From contig JBMORG010000025.1 in assembly GCA_049322355.1 (NCBI GenBank), forward strand, positions 62,001 to 126,000: DNA of 64,000 bases, given 5' to 3'. Of this stretch, positions 1 through 8,417 are shown in pieces; position 1 is the stretch's first letter, and the number at the start of each line of letters is the position of its first letter. Source of the DNA: 0-14-0-80-60-11 sp049322355 (lineage in GTDB: Bacteria > Desulfobacterota > Desulfobaccia > Desulfobaccales > 0-14-0-80-60-11). Position numbers and translations under genes: made by a program. Under the pieces are notes generated by a model. The model was not told the origin of the DNA. It saw only the letters and a program-made list of their open reading frames with translations, and searched no databases.

Positions 1-62
1 GTGACCTGACCCATTTGGGACTAAGGGTTTTCAAAGGGTTAAGGGGCTTCACGGTGCGAACC

Positions 63-1058
63 TTACCTCCCTGCCAAGCCCGGGGCTTGCAGGTCAATCA
101 TCGTTGAGGCCAGATGGTTGGACTTCCGGGCAATGACCTGCACTGCTGCTTTTTTGATATCCTCCGGAGTTAGACCGTAATGTTTCAGGAGATCAGCGGG
201 TTTACCCGACATTCCAAAGGTGTCCTTCAGGCCGATGCGTTTCATGGGCACAGGAAAATGCTCCCCGAGAATTTCACTCACCGCGCTTCCCAGGCCGCCT
301 GCGACCATGTGTTCTTCGGCGGTGACCACGGCCCCGGTGCGCCTGGCCGAGTCCACCACCAATTCCCAGTCCAAGGGTTTAAGACAACTCATATTGACCA
401 CCCGGGCTTCAATGCCGTCTGCAGCCAGCAGCACCGCGGCGTCCAGACAGGCCTGCACCATAATCCCGATCCCCATGAGGGTCACGTCCAGACCCTCCCG
501 CAAGACGCTGCCCCGGCCCAACTCGAAGACATAGCTGTCGTCATAGATCAAGGGTACGGCCATGCGGCCGGTGCGCATATAGACCGGCCCCTGATAGGTC
601 GCGGCCCAGCGGGTCATGGCCCTGGTTTCCGGGCCGTCCGCGGGCGCCAGCACCACCAGGTTGGGCAAAATCCGCATCAAGGCCAGGTCTTCCAGAGCTT
701 GGTGGGAGCCGCCGTCCTCCCCCACTGTCACCCCGCCGTGGGAGGCCACAATTTTGACATTGAGGTTGCCATAGGCGATGGTCTGGCGAATCTGCTCCCA
801 GGCCCGGCCGGTGGCAAACATGGCAAAGGTGCTGGCAAAGGGGATTTTTCCTCCCAGGGCCAGGCCCGCGGCGGTCCCCATGAGGTCCTGTTCGGCGATC
901 CCTACATTAAAAAAGCGGTCCTTGAAGACCTTGGCGAAATGATGAGTCTGGGTGGAGCCGGATAGGTCCGCGTCCAGGACCACGATCTGGGGGTTTTCTT
1001 CTCCCAGTTTGGCCAGGGTTTTGCCGTATTCGACTCTGGTGCTTTCTTTGGCGGACAA
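63..1058 (-). CDS. Transketolase, C-terminal (pyrimidine-binding) subunit
   Basis: 331 residues forming the second half of a split transketolase: pyrimidine-binding domain, then the C-terminal transketolase domain. The NVGIAEQ motif (residues 51-57) carries the cofactor-activating glutamate (E56). With the upstream N-terminal subunit it should form the cytosolic thiamine-diphosphate enzyme that moves two-carbon units between sugar phosphates in the non-oxidative pentose phosphate pathway. The start is TTG at 1058 behind a GAGGG ribosome binding site four bases away; the next in-frame Met (residue 60) would remove the conserved start of the domain. It is the second gene of a two-gene operon. 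The gap between the genes holds a repeat of the CGCAAAGACGCCAAG type. A 1-deoxyxylulose-5-phosphate synthase-like role is the less likely alternative. Confidence 0.9.
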   Translation of the reverse strand: MSAKESTRVEYGKTLAKLGEENPQIVVLDADLSGSTQTHHFAKVFKDRFFNVGIAEQDLMGTAAGLALGGKIPFASTFAMFATGRAWEQIRQTIAYGNLNVKIVASHGGVTVGEDGGSHQALEDLALMRILPNLVVLAPADGPETRAMTRWAATYQGPVYMRTGRMAVPLIYDDSYVFELGRGSVLREGLDVTLMGIGIMVQACLDAAVLLAADGIEARVVNMSCLKPLDWELVVDSARRTGAVVTAEEHMVAGGLGSAVSEILGEHFPVPMKRIGLKDTFGMSGKPADLLKHYGLTPEDIKKAAVQVIARKSNHLASTMIDLQAPGLAGR

Positions 1059-1077
1059 TTTTCCCTCACGATAGTTT

Positions 1078-1150
1078 GCGTCTTGGCGTCTTGGCGTCTT
1101 TGCGAGAGCTACTTTTTTAAATCTCGCCAGGACGCCAAGGCGCCAAGGTA
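1078..1150. repeat. CGCAAAGACGCCAAG-type palindromic repeat (family A)
   Basis: The gap between the transketolase genes contains repeated CTTGGCGTC units facing CGCCAAGG units, so it can fold back on itself. Its minus-strand reading (CTCTCGCAAAGACGCCAAG) matches the start of the two 98-bp repeats at 11979 and 13808. The repeat lies just upstream of the TTG start of the downstream gene. Confidence 0.75.
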
Positions 1151-1975
1151 TTATCTCCCCAACTCCTCCAAGGCCTGCTGATACTCTTCCGGGGTAGGGG
1201 CGACACCGTGATATTTCTTCTGGCCCTCGAAAATAGAAACCCCTTTGCCTTTGACGGTGTGGGCGATGATCATTCCGGGCCGGCCTTTAATTTCCCTGCA
1301 AGTGCGGAAGGCCTCTTGAATCTCACCGAGGTTGTGGCCGTCCACCTCCAGGGTGTGCCAGCCAAAGGCCCGCCACTTGTCGGCAATGGGCTCGATGCTC
1401 ATGACCTCGGCGGTGTGGCCGTCAATCTGCAGGCGATTGCGATCCAAAATGCCCACCAGGTTGTCCAATCCATAGTGGGCCGCGGTCATGGCCGCTTCCC
1501 AAATCTGCCCCTCTTGGACCTCGCCGTCCCCCATAAGTACATAAACTCGGCTGCCGTGGCCGTTCAGGCGGGCCGCCAGGGCCAACCCGTTGGCGATAGA
1601 TAGTCCCTGTCCCAGTGAGCCGGTGGGGATTTCTACTCCCGGTGTACAGCCGGAATCGGGATGGCCTTGCAGGATGCTGCCGAACTGGCGCAAAGTGAAA
1701 AGCTCCTCCCGGGGGAAATATCCCAGCCGGGCCAAAATCGCGTAATAGGCCGGAGCCCCGTGCCCCTTGGACAAGATAAACCGGTCCCGGTCCATCCAGC
1801 AGGGGTCATCGGCCTTGGTGTGCATTTCGCCAAAAAAGAGAGCCACCAGGATATCGGTGGCCGACAGCGACCCCCCCAGGTGGCCGGAACCGGCCCGGTA
1901 GAGCATCTCGATGATGTCAAGACGGATCTGGCGCGCCAGCTCCTCAAGATGGTTAAGGTCCTGGATAATATTCAT
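1151..1975 (-). CDS. Transketolase, N-terminal (TPP-binding) subunit
   Basis: 274 residues, the usual size for the N-terminal half of a split transketolase. AGSGHLGGSLS (28-38) is the family's N-terminal signature and MGDGEVQEGQ (148-157) is the thiamine-diphosphate/Mg2+ motif, with the following asparagine in ILDRNRLQ. It binds the diphosphate end of the cofactor and pairs with the C-terminal subunit encoded 92 bases downstream on the same strand. The ATG at 1975 directly abuts AGGAG at 1976-1980, a spacing of zero; no better in-frame start is visible and the protein begins where homologues do. It is probably the first gene of the operon. Confidence 0.92.
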   Translation of the reverse strand: MNIIQDLNHLEELARQIRLDIIEMLYRAGSGHLGGSLSATDILVALFFGEMHTKADDPCWMDRDRFILSKGHGAPAYYAILARLGYFPREELFTLRQFGSILQGHPDSGCTPGVEIPTGSLGQGLSIANGLALAARLNGHGSRVYVLMGDGEVQEGQIWEAAMTAAHYGLDNLVGILDRNRLQIDGHTAEVMSIEPIADKWRAFGWHTLEVDGHNLGEIQEAFRTCREIKGRPGMIIAHTVKGKGVSIFEGQKKYHGVAPTPEEYQQALEELGR

Positions 1976-2244
1976 CTCCTAATCAGTTCGGCAAAGCCCC
2001 CGGGATAGGTCCCTCGAAATATTGATATTATGATTAACTATATCCAAACGACAAAGGTTTTTCCACCATAATACAAAAAAATCCTGTCCAAGGGTTTAAC
2101 CTGTTCATCTATTTAAGATTATTTTGGTAGAGTTTTGTTATGGCCCGGATGGATTTTTTATACTTGGGGCCTTGCTGTCCACTCCCAAAGCGGAAGAACC
2201 AACCACTAGACCCGAATGTGTCTTTCTCGGAAGATGGATTTCTC

Positions 2245-2274
2245 TTGGTTACCGGCTCCTCCTTTCAGTATAAT
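2245..2274 (+). promoter_or_regulatory. Candidate sigma-70 promoter for gatC
   Basis: TTGGTT (2245-2250) and a perfect TATAAT (2269-2274) are 18 bases apart, ending 69 bases before the gatC start. The -10 box is convincing and the -35 box only fair. Confidence 0.5.
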
Positions 2275-2343
2275 AAAGATTGGCAAAAATTTGGTGCGGC
2301 GGCTGCCGGCGTGGTGCTGCCTGACAGCATTGAGGAGAAATCC

Positions 2344-2628
2344 ATGGCCTTGACCCGTGAAGAAGTGCTGCACGTGGCCACTCTGGCTCGGTTGAGTCTG
2401 GAGCCCGGCGAGGTCGAACTTTTCACCCGCCAACTCAATGACATTCTGGCCTATGTCGAAAAATTGCAGGAATTGGACACCCGAGGCGTCCGCCCCTTGG
2501 CCCATGTGATCCCGGTATTTAACGTCTTCCGGGAGGATGCGGTTACGGCAGGGCTTGAACGGGAGGCCGCCCTGGACAATGCTCCGGCCAAAGAAGAAGG
2601 GGCCTTTTTGGTGCCGAGGGTTATTTGA
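2344..2628 (+). CDS. gatC: Aspartyl/glutamyl-tRNA amidotransferase subunit C
   Basis: 94 residues, standard GatC length, opening with MALTREEVLHVATLARLSL, the typical GatC N-terminus. GatC is the small scaffold that wraps around GatA and GatB in the complex converting Glu-tRNA(Gln) (or Asp-tRNA(Asn)) to the amidated form. The ATG at 2344 is preceded by GAGGAG about six bases upstream; the reading frame stays open further upstream, but that stretch has no family similarity and contains a good promoter, so it is not coding. gatA follows after 457 bases of repeats. An asparaginyl-tRNA synthetase at 40.8 kb suggests the complex mainly serves Gln-tRNA here. gatB is not in the window. Confidence 0.93.
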   Translation: MALTREEVLHVATLARLSLEPGEVELFTRQLNDILAYVEKLQELDTRGVRPLAHVIPVFNVFREDAVTAGLEREAALDNAPAKEEGAFLVPRVI

Positions 2629-3085
2629 GGCAGGTTCTGGGTGTTAGGTTTTAGTGTGGTGGCCCACAACAAATACATTTCATACCTAGGCCCTTTTATT
2701 ATTCGGAGCGGAAAAGCAGTCCCATGCACCCCCACCCCAGCCCTCCCCCATCAAGAGGCAGGGAGTGAAAGGAAGGAAATGCTTTAATGCCCTGATTAAT
2801 AACTCCCCCTCCCCTGGTGGGAGGGGGTTGGGGGGAGGGGGAAGAAGGCAACGGAATCAATAAGCTATTTCACCCCCACCCTAACCCTCCCCCATCAAAG
2901 GGGAGGGAAAGGATCAGAAACTTATCTTTTTTGTAAGGTATAAATGGGACGCTGCATTTAAAAACCGATCAAAATGTAGTCAAGAGGTAGGGCGGGCACT
3001 GTCCGCCATAATTTCTGCACGGGTCTGCACAGGCTGGAAAGCCTATCGCACCGATTTTTAATGAAAAAAGAGAAACGGTATAAAC
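2629..3085. repeat. Intergenic stretch with G+C-rich palindromic repeats (family B, copy 1)
   Basis: The 457 bases between gatC and gatA hold no credible gene. Three runs of alternating CCCTCCCC and GGGAGGGG blocks (about 2728-2767, 2803-2845 and 2870-2909) form inverted repeats. The same family recurs near 33.4, 53.2 and 62.6 kb. Transcription probably reads through it into gatA, as no T-tailed terminator is evident. Confidence 0.8.
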
Positions 3086-4546
3086 ATGGCTGAACCTCTC
3101 TATAGCCTGAGCATCAGCCGGCTGGCGCCGCTTTTGGCCGCAGGCGAAGTGTCCCCGGAGGAGGTGACCGAGGCCCTGCTCTCCCGCATCGAAGAAAGGG
3201 ACGCCGAGCTTAACACCTACATTACCGTGGATAAGGCCGGGGCCCGGGCCATGGCGCACGAGGCCGGGGTTCGGATAAAGCGCGGCGAAGCCACACCGCT
3301 CACCGGCATTCCCCTGGCCCTCAAGGATGTCATGGTCACTCGGGGGCTGCGCACCACCTGCGGGTCCCGCATCCTGGAAAACTTCATCCCCCCATATGAT
3401 GCCTTCGTCTGCGCCCGGTTGCGGCAGGCCGGCGCGGTGTTCCTGGGCAAGGTCAACATGGACGAGTTCGCCATGGGCTCATCCACGGAAAACTCGGCCT
3501 TCGGCCCCACCCGCAACCCCTGGAACCGGGATTGCATTCCCGGAGGGTCCTCCGGCGGCTCCGCGGCGGCGGTGGCCGCGGACCTTTGCATCGCGTCGCT
3601 GGGGTCCGACACCGGCGGCTCCATCCGGCAGCCTGCCTCGTTGTGTGGGGTGGTGGGGCTGAAACCCACTTATGGCCGGGTTTCCCGGTACGGGCTGGTA
3701 GCCTACGCCTCTTCCCTGGACCAGATCGGACCCGTCACTAAAGAGGTGCGGGATGCGGCCATCCTGCTCCAGGCCATTGCCGGCCACGACCCCAAGGACT
3801 CAACTTCGGTGGCGGCGCCGGTGCCGGATTACCAGGAGCGCTTGGGCCGGGAGATCAAGGGCCTGAAGATCGGAGTTCCTCGGGAATTCTTCGGCCCTGG
3901 CCTCGACCCCGAGGTGGAGGCCGCAGTCAAGGCAGCCCTAAGTACTCTCACCGGCTTGGGCGCCGAGGTCATTGACGTAAGCCTGCCCCACACCGAATAC
4001 GCAGTGGCCACCTATTATGTTCTGGCGGTGGCCGAAGCCTCCTCCAACCTGGCCCGCTACGACGGCGTCAAGTACGGCTTCCGGGCCGACGGCAAGAATC
4101 TCTTGGACATGTACGCCCAAACCCGGGCTCAGGGCTTCGGCCCCGAAGTGCGCCGGCGCATCATGCTGGGAACTTATACCTTATCTGCGGGCTATTATGA
4201 CGCCTATTATAAGAAGGCATCCCAGGTGCGGGCCCTGATCCGCGGGGATTTCGAGGCCGCATTTGAGAACTGCCAGGTGATCGCCACGCCGGTGTCTCCC
4301 ACTCCGGCTTTTCGCCTGGGGGAAAAAGTGGATGATCCCTTAACCATGTACCTGTCCGATATTTTTACTATTTCTGCCAACCTGGGGGGCATCCCCGGAA
4401 TTTCGGTGCCTTGCGGTTTTTCTTCTGGGGGCCTGCCCATCGGCCTGCAACTTCTGGGGCCGGTATTCGGCGAGGCCGAATTGCTTCAAGTAGCCTACGC
4501 TTTTGAGCAGGCCACCGATTTTCACCGGCGCAAGCCTCCTTTTTAG
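3086..4546 (+). CDS. gatA: Aspartyl/glutamyl-tRNA amidotransferase subunit A
   Basis: 486 residues, normal GatA length. The amidase-signature catalytic triad is visible: Lys80 (PLALKD), cis-Ser155 (GGSSGGS) and nucleophile Ser179 (SDTGGSIRQP). GatA hydrolyses glutamine and passes ammonia to GatB, which amidates the activated glutamyl (or aspartyl) group on tRNA; it acts in the cytosol in a GatCAB complex. The ATG follows a weak purine-rich leader (AGAGAAACGG). gatC lies 457 bases upstream with repeats between, so co-transcription is likely but not proven. The fully conserved signature and length argue against a generic amidase. Confidence 0.96.
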   Translation: MAEPLYSLSISRLAPLLAAGEVSPEEVTEALLSRIEERDAELNTYITVDKAGARAMAHEAGVRIKRGEATPLTGIPLALKDVMVTRGLRTTCGSRILENFIPPYDAFVCARLRQAGAVFLGKVNMDEFAMGSSTENSAFGPTRNPWNRDCIPGGSSGGSAAAVAADLCIASLGSDTGGSIRQPASLCGVVGLKPTYGRVSRYGLVAYASSLDQIGPVTKEVRDAAILLQAIAGHDPKDSTSVAAPVPDYQERLGREIKGLKIGVPREFFGPGLDPEVEAAVKAALSTLTGLGAEVIDVSLPHTEYAVATYYVLAVAEASSNLARYDGVKYGFRADGKNLLDMYAQTRAQGFGPEVRRRIMLGTYTLSAGYYDAYYKKASQVRALIRGDFEAAFENCQVIATPVSPTPAFRLGEKVDDPLTMYLSDIFTISANLGGIPGISVPCGFSSGGLPIGLQLLGPVFGEAELLQVAYAFEQATDFHRRKPPF

Positions 4547-4571
4547 GTTGATGGCTGAGGCGAAGGCAAGC

Positions 4572-5924
4572 ATGAGGCAGAAATTGGGAAAAGCCCAGGC
4601 GTTTCTGTGGCTTATAGTCTATTTCATATTGAGCTTGGGACCAGCCCAGGCCGCGGACCCGCCAGACAAGGGCGGCAGCCTCAGCCTCAGCCGGGCCATT
4701 GACATCGCTCTGAAAGAACACCCCTCTTTGAAGCAGTCCCGGGAAAATGTGGCTGCGGCCCGTTATAACATCGGGGTGGCCCGGGCCGCCTACCTGCCCC
4801 AGATTAATTTTGTGGGCAATTATTACTATGGCAACGCCTTTTCCACCACCGCGCGGCGCCCCCTGACCGCGGCCACGGGCGGGACTATTAGCAGTGTTTC
4901 CAGCGCCGCCACCACCCATTATTATTTTTACCAGTTTCAAGCCAATCAGCTCATTTTCGATTTCGGCAAGACCCCCAACCTGATTGCCGAGTCCCGGGCT
5001 TCCTTTGGCCAGACCCAACAGGACTACGCCGGCACCCGGCAACAGGTGGTGCTGGACGCGCGCACCGCCTATTTCGGTTTGCTGGCGGCCCAAAGAGCCC
5101 AAAAGGTCCAGGAAGAAACGGTGAAGCAAAACCAGGACCTCCTGAAACAGGCCCAGGGTTTTTATAAGGTGGGCCTTAAAGCCAAGATTGATGTGACCAA
5201 AGCCGAAGCCAACCTGTACCAGGCGGACGCCAATCTTATTCAGGCGAAGAATAATGTGCAGTTAGCCCAGGTTACCCTGACGACGGCGCTGGGTTTGAAG
5301 ACCTGGCCCTATTCCCAGGTGGAGGATGTATTGGAAGTGACCACCCAGCCCCGGTCTCTGGAGGAGTTGAAAGCCCAAGCCATTGAGCGGCGGCCGGAAA
5401 TTTTGAAAAACCGTCACGTCCAGGATTTTAACCGGGCCGCGGTGAATGTGGCCTGGGCCGGCTATTTCCCGGTGCTGACTTCCACCGCAGCCTACGGCTG
5501 GCAGAGCCTCGACGAACCTTTTGCCACCCTGCCCAGCAACTGGTATGTGGGGGCGGCGGTGACGGTCCCCATATTCGAAGGCCTGTCCACGGCCTATTCC
5601 CTGAGCCAGAACAAAGCCCAATTGCGGGCCAGCGTTGAAAATTATGAAGTGCTGCGACAAAACGTCACCAAGGAAGTGAATCAGGCCTACCTGAACGTCA
5701 AGACCGGCTGGGAGCTCATCCGGGCCACGAAAAAGGCCCTGGAAGCCGCCCGGGAAAACCTGCGTCTGGCCTGGGGGCGCTACCAGGCGGGTGTGGGAAC
5801 CATTATCGAGTTCACCGACGCCCAGGTGCAGTTTTCCCAGGCCGACTTAAATTTCGTCCAGGCCCTGTATAATTACCGGGTTTACGAAGCCCAACTGGAC
5901 AAGGCCATCGGCAAGGCGTTTTAG
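4572..5924 (+). CDS. TolC-family outer-membrane efflux protein
   Basis: 450 residues. It has a signal peptide with basic n-region (MRQKLGK), a hydrophobic core and an AQA cleavage site near residue 29. Two outer-membrane-efflux repeats follow (starting LSLSRAIDIALKEHPSLKQS, and again after about residue 240), each with long helical stretches and an N-x-x-A-R/Q register typical of TolC. It should form the trimeric outer-membrane exit duct for an RND, MacB or type I pump. The ATG at 4572 is chosen over 4551 because AAGG lies seven bases upstream and the signal peptide starts there. No pump or membrane-fusion gene adjoins, so its partners must be elsewhere. It starts 25 bases after gatA stops. 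Confidence 0.9.
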   Translation: MRQKLGKAQAFLWLIVYFILSLGPAQAADPPDKGGSLSLSRAIDIALKEHPSLKQSRENVAAARYNIGVARAAYLPQINFVGNYYYGNAFSTTARRPLTAATGGTISSVSSAATTHYYFYQFQANQLIFDFGKTPNLIAESRASFGQTQQDYAGTRQQVVLDARTAYFGLLAAQRAQKVQEETVKQNQDLLKQAQGFYKVGLKAKIDVTKAEANLYQADANLIQAKNNVQLAQVTLTTALGLKTWPYSQVEDVLEVTTQPRSLEELKAQAIERRPEILKNRHVQDFNRAAVNVAWAGYFPVLTSTAAYGWQSLDEPFATLPSNWYVGAAVTVPIFEGLSTAYSLSQNKAQLRASVENYEVLRQNVTKEVNQAYLNVKTGWELIRATKKALEAARENLRLAWGRYQAGVGTIIEFTDAQVQFSQADLNFVQALYNYRVYEAQLDKAIGKAF

Positions 5925-6136
5925 GGGAGGGGTTCTTGGTTCCGGGTTTTAGGTTTTGGGATTTCCATGGACCTACAGGATTCTGTTGAGATAGCTCGAT
6001 TCCCTTGTCATCCTGAGTGTAACGAAGGATCTCAATTATTTGAAAACACAATATTCTTAAATGCGTTCAGATTAACAAGAAAGCGTTTGACAGTTTTTCA
6101 TCCCAGAACCCGGAACCCAAAACCCGGACCCCGCTT
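5925..6136. repeat. Intergenic repeats between tolC-like and HAD genes
   Basis: A GGTTCTTGGTTCCGGGTTTTAGG-like block and its complement (CCCAGAACCCGGAACCCAAA, near 6102-6121) face each other across 150 bases. Between them is TGTCATCCTGAGTGTAACG (6007-6025), a TCATCCTGAG-type element related to the core of the 188-bp insertion at 62.8 kb. No gene is seen. Confidence 0.55.
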
Positions 6137-6760
6137 CTACCAGAGGCTGCAACGTTCCAAGTCCTGCCGCAACTCCTGGGGGGACCGAAACTGCCAGGCC
6201 GTCAGGCCTTGATCCTGGGCCGCTTTTACGAAGGGCGCTTTATCATCCAGGAAGAGAATTTCCTGAGGCGGGCGGCTCACCCGCCGGATGAGGGCCTGGT
6301 AAATGGCCGCCTCCGGCTTGCGGCTGCCCACCTCATAGGATAGGATAAAAGCCTGGAAAGGCTGGAGAATGGCGTCATAGCGTTCCCTGATATAATCGAA
6401 GTGCAGGGAGTTGGTATTGGAAAGCAAAAACAGGGGAAAGCTGGGCGCCAGGTGGGCCACCATTGCTTCCATGGCCTCCATGGGGTCAAAGATGTCGCAC
6501 CAGAGGTCCCGGAACCGGGAGTAGGCCATAGACACCCCAAAGTGGGCCGTGACCCGCTCATAAAATTCCCGGGAAGTGATGCGGCCGGTGTCGTAGCCCG
6601 GTTCCAGGCTGGATTCAAACACCTGGGCATAGACTTCCTGGGGGCTCAACCCTGCCAGGGCGGCCAGACGGCGGCAGAAGCGCAGGTGATCAACCTTGAC
6701 CAGGACGTTACCCAGGTCAAAGGTGATGGCAGTGATCTTCTTTTGGATTTCATATTTCAT
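6137..6760 (-). CDS. HAD-superfamily phosphatase, YihX-like (subfamily IA)
   Basis: 207 residues. Haloacid-dehalogenase motifs are in order: FDLGNVLV (nucleophile Asp near residue 14), LLSNTNSLH (motif II Ser), SRKPEAAIYQ (motif III Lys) and LFLDDK (motif IV acidic pair). FDLGNV, SNTN, the KPE..IY block and the DD pair are arranged as in Escherichia coli YihX, an alpha-D-glucose-1-phosphate phosphatase; substrate here is inferred, not shown. The start at 6760 (MKYEIQKK) is preferred to upstream in-frame TTG/ATG codons because the extra N-terminus lacks family similarity; no strong ribosome binding site is present. It is convergent with tolC and divergent from the next cluster. Confidence 0.8.
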   Translation of the reverse strand: MKYEIQKKITAITFDLGNVLVKVDHLRFCRRLAALAGLSPQEVYAQVFESSLEPGYDTGRITSREFYERVTAHFGVSMAYSRFRDLWCDIFDPMEAMEAMVAHLAPSFPLFLLSNTNSLHFDYIRERYDAILQPFQAFILSYEVGSRKPEAAIYQALIRRVSRPPQEILFLDDKAPFVKAAQDQGLTAWQFRSPQELRQDLERCSLW

Positions 6761-6855
6761 GGAGATATTATATCTCACAATAAAATGCATATTCATCAAT
6801 GATGGATTAATCGTTTTGCAGAATTTTGCCCAAATCCGCCCACAGGAGGTGTCGG

Positions 6856-7305
6856 ATGGCGCGCCCGAGGAGTTGGACCTGGACGGTTATTATCAGTCTG
6901 TTGGTGGGAGCCTTGGTTGCCACGATTTTTTGGTTGTACAGCCCTTATGGCTATGATCGGCTGGCCAAGGAGCGGGCAGAAGCCCTGCGAGCCCAGACCC
7001 CGACGGGAGAGATGAAAGAAGGAACGGTGAGTCCGAAAAAAATGGCCTCCCAGGCCGTGGGCTCTCGTTTCCAAATGGTGACCGACGGCAAACAGGTCTT
7101 TGTGGTGGACCTGAAGAGCGGGCGGGCTTGGCGTTATTTCCACCAAACCAAGGAAGAGGGCTTCAGCCGGGAAGATGAAGGCTTCCTCCCCATACCCTTT
7201 TATTATGCAGGTAAAAAGCATTATTCCGCTTCGGATATAGACTCGCCTTCCGATGCTCCGGGTAACCCGGTGGTGCCTTCTCCAGAGGGGAAGCAGCCTC
7301 AATGA
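6856..7305 (+). CDS. Small single-span membrane protein, unknown function
   Basis: 149 residues. A basic start (MARPRSW) leads into one membrane segment (about residues 10-30, VIISLLVGALVATIFWL), then a soluble, probably periplasmic domain with no recognised family. The start is firm: AGGAGG at 6844-6849 lies six bases before the ATG. Its stop overlaps the start of the rhodanese gene (ATGA), so the two are translationally coupled. It heads a run of four co-directional membrane genes (6856-9119). The C-terminus is rich in Pro and Ser (PSDAPGNPVVPSPEG). Function cannot be assigned from sequence; coupling suggests it works with the rhodanese protein. Confidence 0.8.
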   Translation: MARPRSWTWTVIISLLVGALVATIFWLYSPYGYDRLAKERAEALRAQTPTGEMKEGTVSPKKMASQAVGSRFQMVTDGKQVFVVDLKSGRAWRYFHQTKEEGFSREDEGFLPIPFYYAGKKHYSASDIDSPSDAPGNPVVPSPEGKQPQ

Positions 7306-7805
7306 ATCGCGCCTGGCGGCAGGATTTGGCTTGGGCCGCGTTTATTCTGGGGGTGGCGGCACTTATGGGTTTGATGCAGCAGTGGCCCTTGGTGCGTCTG
7401 TCCTGGCAGGGGAAGCTGGCTCCCAAGTTGGAGCAGGTCCGGGAACAAAGCCGGCAAAAACAGTTTCAGGGAGTGCCAACCGTCAACCTGGCCCAGGCCT
7501 TCACCCTCTTTCAGCAAGGCCAGGCCCTATTCGTTGACGCCCGGCCCCCCCACGAGTACGCCGAGTTGCACGTCTCCAAAGCCCTGAACCTCACCCCGGA
7601 GATGCTGGAGACTGGCGGGGCCGAGAAAGTGGCCGGCATTGCCAAAGACCGGGAGATTGTGGTGTACTGCGGCCAGGTCAATTGCGATTTGGCCTTACAG
7701 GTGGCGGAAAAACTGCAAGCTTTAGGGTTTTCACGGGTGATGGCCTTTTTGGGGGGATTTCGAGCCTGGGACGAAGCCGGCTATCCTGCGGATACGACAC
7801 GATAG
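7302..7805 (+). CDS. Membrane-anchored rhodanese-domain protein
   Basis: 167 residues. An N-terminal membrane segment (about residues 9-27) and a short helical spacer precede one rhodanese domain (about 55-165) with FVDARPPHEY and the active-site loop VVYCGQVNC, whose first Cys would carry the persulfide. Rhodanese domains carry or transfer sulfane sulfur, or are redox/binding modules; the anchor implies work at the membrane, probably on the periplasmic side. It overlaps the preceding gene by four bases and is followed 141 bases later by a MauE/DoxX-type gene. A role in sulfur relay or thiol redox chemistry fits the neighbours but is inferred. Confidence 0.88.
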   Translation: MNRAWRQDLAWAAFILGVAALMGLMQQWPLVRLSWQGKLAPKLEQVREQSRQKQFQGVPTVNLAQAFTLFQQGQALFVDARPPHEYAELHVSKALNLTPEMLETGGAEKVAGIAKDREIVVYCGQVNCDLALQVAEKLQALGFSRVMAFLGGFRAWDEAGYPADTTR

Positions 7806-7946
7806 GGGAAAAGGGCAAAAGGGGAAAGGGCGAAAGGGGATAATAGTTCCGCTGGTCGGGCCTTGCTTTTGGCCTTAAAACGGATATGCCGTTGAAGAAA
7901 TACTTTTTTCCCCCTTTAGCTTCCCCCCCGTTTTTGGGAGCGTGAT

Positions 7947-8384
7947 TTGCGGAAAAAGCGAGGTACTTTTTGGCTTCGGATTTTGGAAGTGGTCCTGGGC
8001 GGGTTGTTTTTCTATGCCGGCCTGCAAAAACTATTGCATCCCTATGAATTTGCCGAAGCGGTTATAGCCTACCAAATGCTTCCCGAGAGCATGGTGGGCG
8101 TGGTTGTGGCCATAATCCCCTGGGTGGAGATCGCCGCAGGACTCTGTCTGGCCGCAGGATTGAAGCGGCGTAGTTGCCTGCTCATCCTCTCCGGACTGCT
8201 GGTGGCCTTTCTGGTGGTCATCCTTATCACCATGGCCCGGGGCCTGAAGATCGACTGCGGCTGCGGTCTTTTTTCCCAGCGCCAGGTAGGCCTGGCGGCT
8301 ATTTTGGAGGACCTGTTGCTGCTGACCTGGGCCGCAGGACTGTATAGTTGGGAGCGCACGCGGCTGCGGACCCTGTCTCCCTGA
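7947..8384 (+). CDS. MauE/DoxX-family membrane protein
   Basis: 145 residues with four predicted membrane segments (about 10-28, 45-70, 75-98 and 113-132). The family is indicated by GGLFFYAGLQKLLHP near the start and the IDCGCG motif between segments 3 and 4. MauE-like proteins are associated with disulfide or thiol oxidation at the membrane. The start is TTG at 7947 with GGGAG seven bases upstream; no in-frame ATG lies near the required N-terminus. The Cys-x-Cys pair next to a membrane rhodanese suggests a shared sulfur or disulfide function, which is inference. The 141-base gap before it is G/A-rich and holds no gene. Confidence 0.8.
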   Translation: MRKKRGTFWLRILEVVLGGLFFYAGLQKLLHPYEFAEAVIAYQMLPESMVGVVVAIIPWVEIAAGLCLAAGLKRRSCLLILSGLLVAFLVVILITMARGLKIDCGCGLFSQRQVGLAAILEDLLLLTWAAGLYSWERTRLRTLSP

Positions 8385-8417
8385 GCTTGGTTCCGAAAAC
8401 CGCAACCCGTCTTTTAT

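Noticed and set aside
2140..2343. Upstream extension of the gatC reading frame
   Set aside because: The stretch has no similarity to GatC and contains a good promoter; the ATG at 2344 has its own ribosome binding site.
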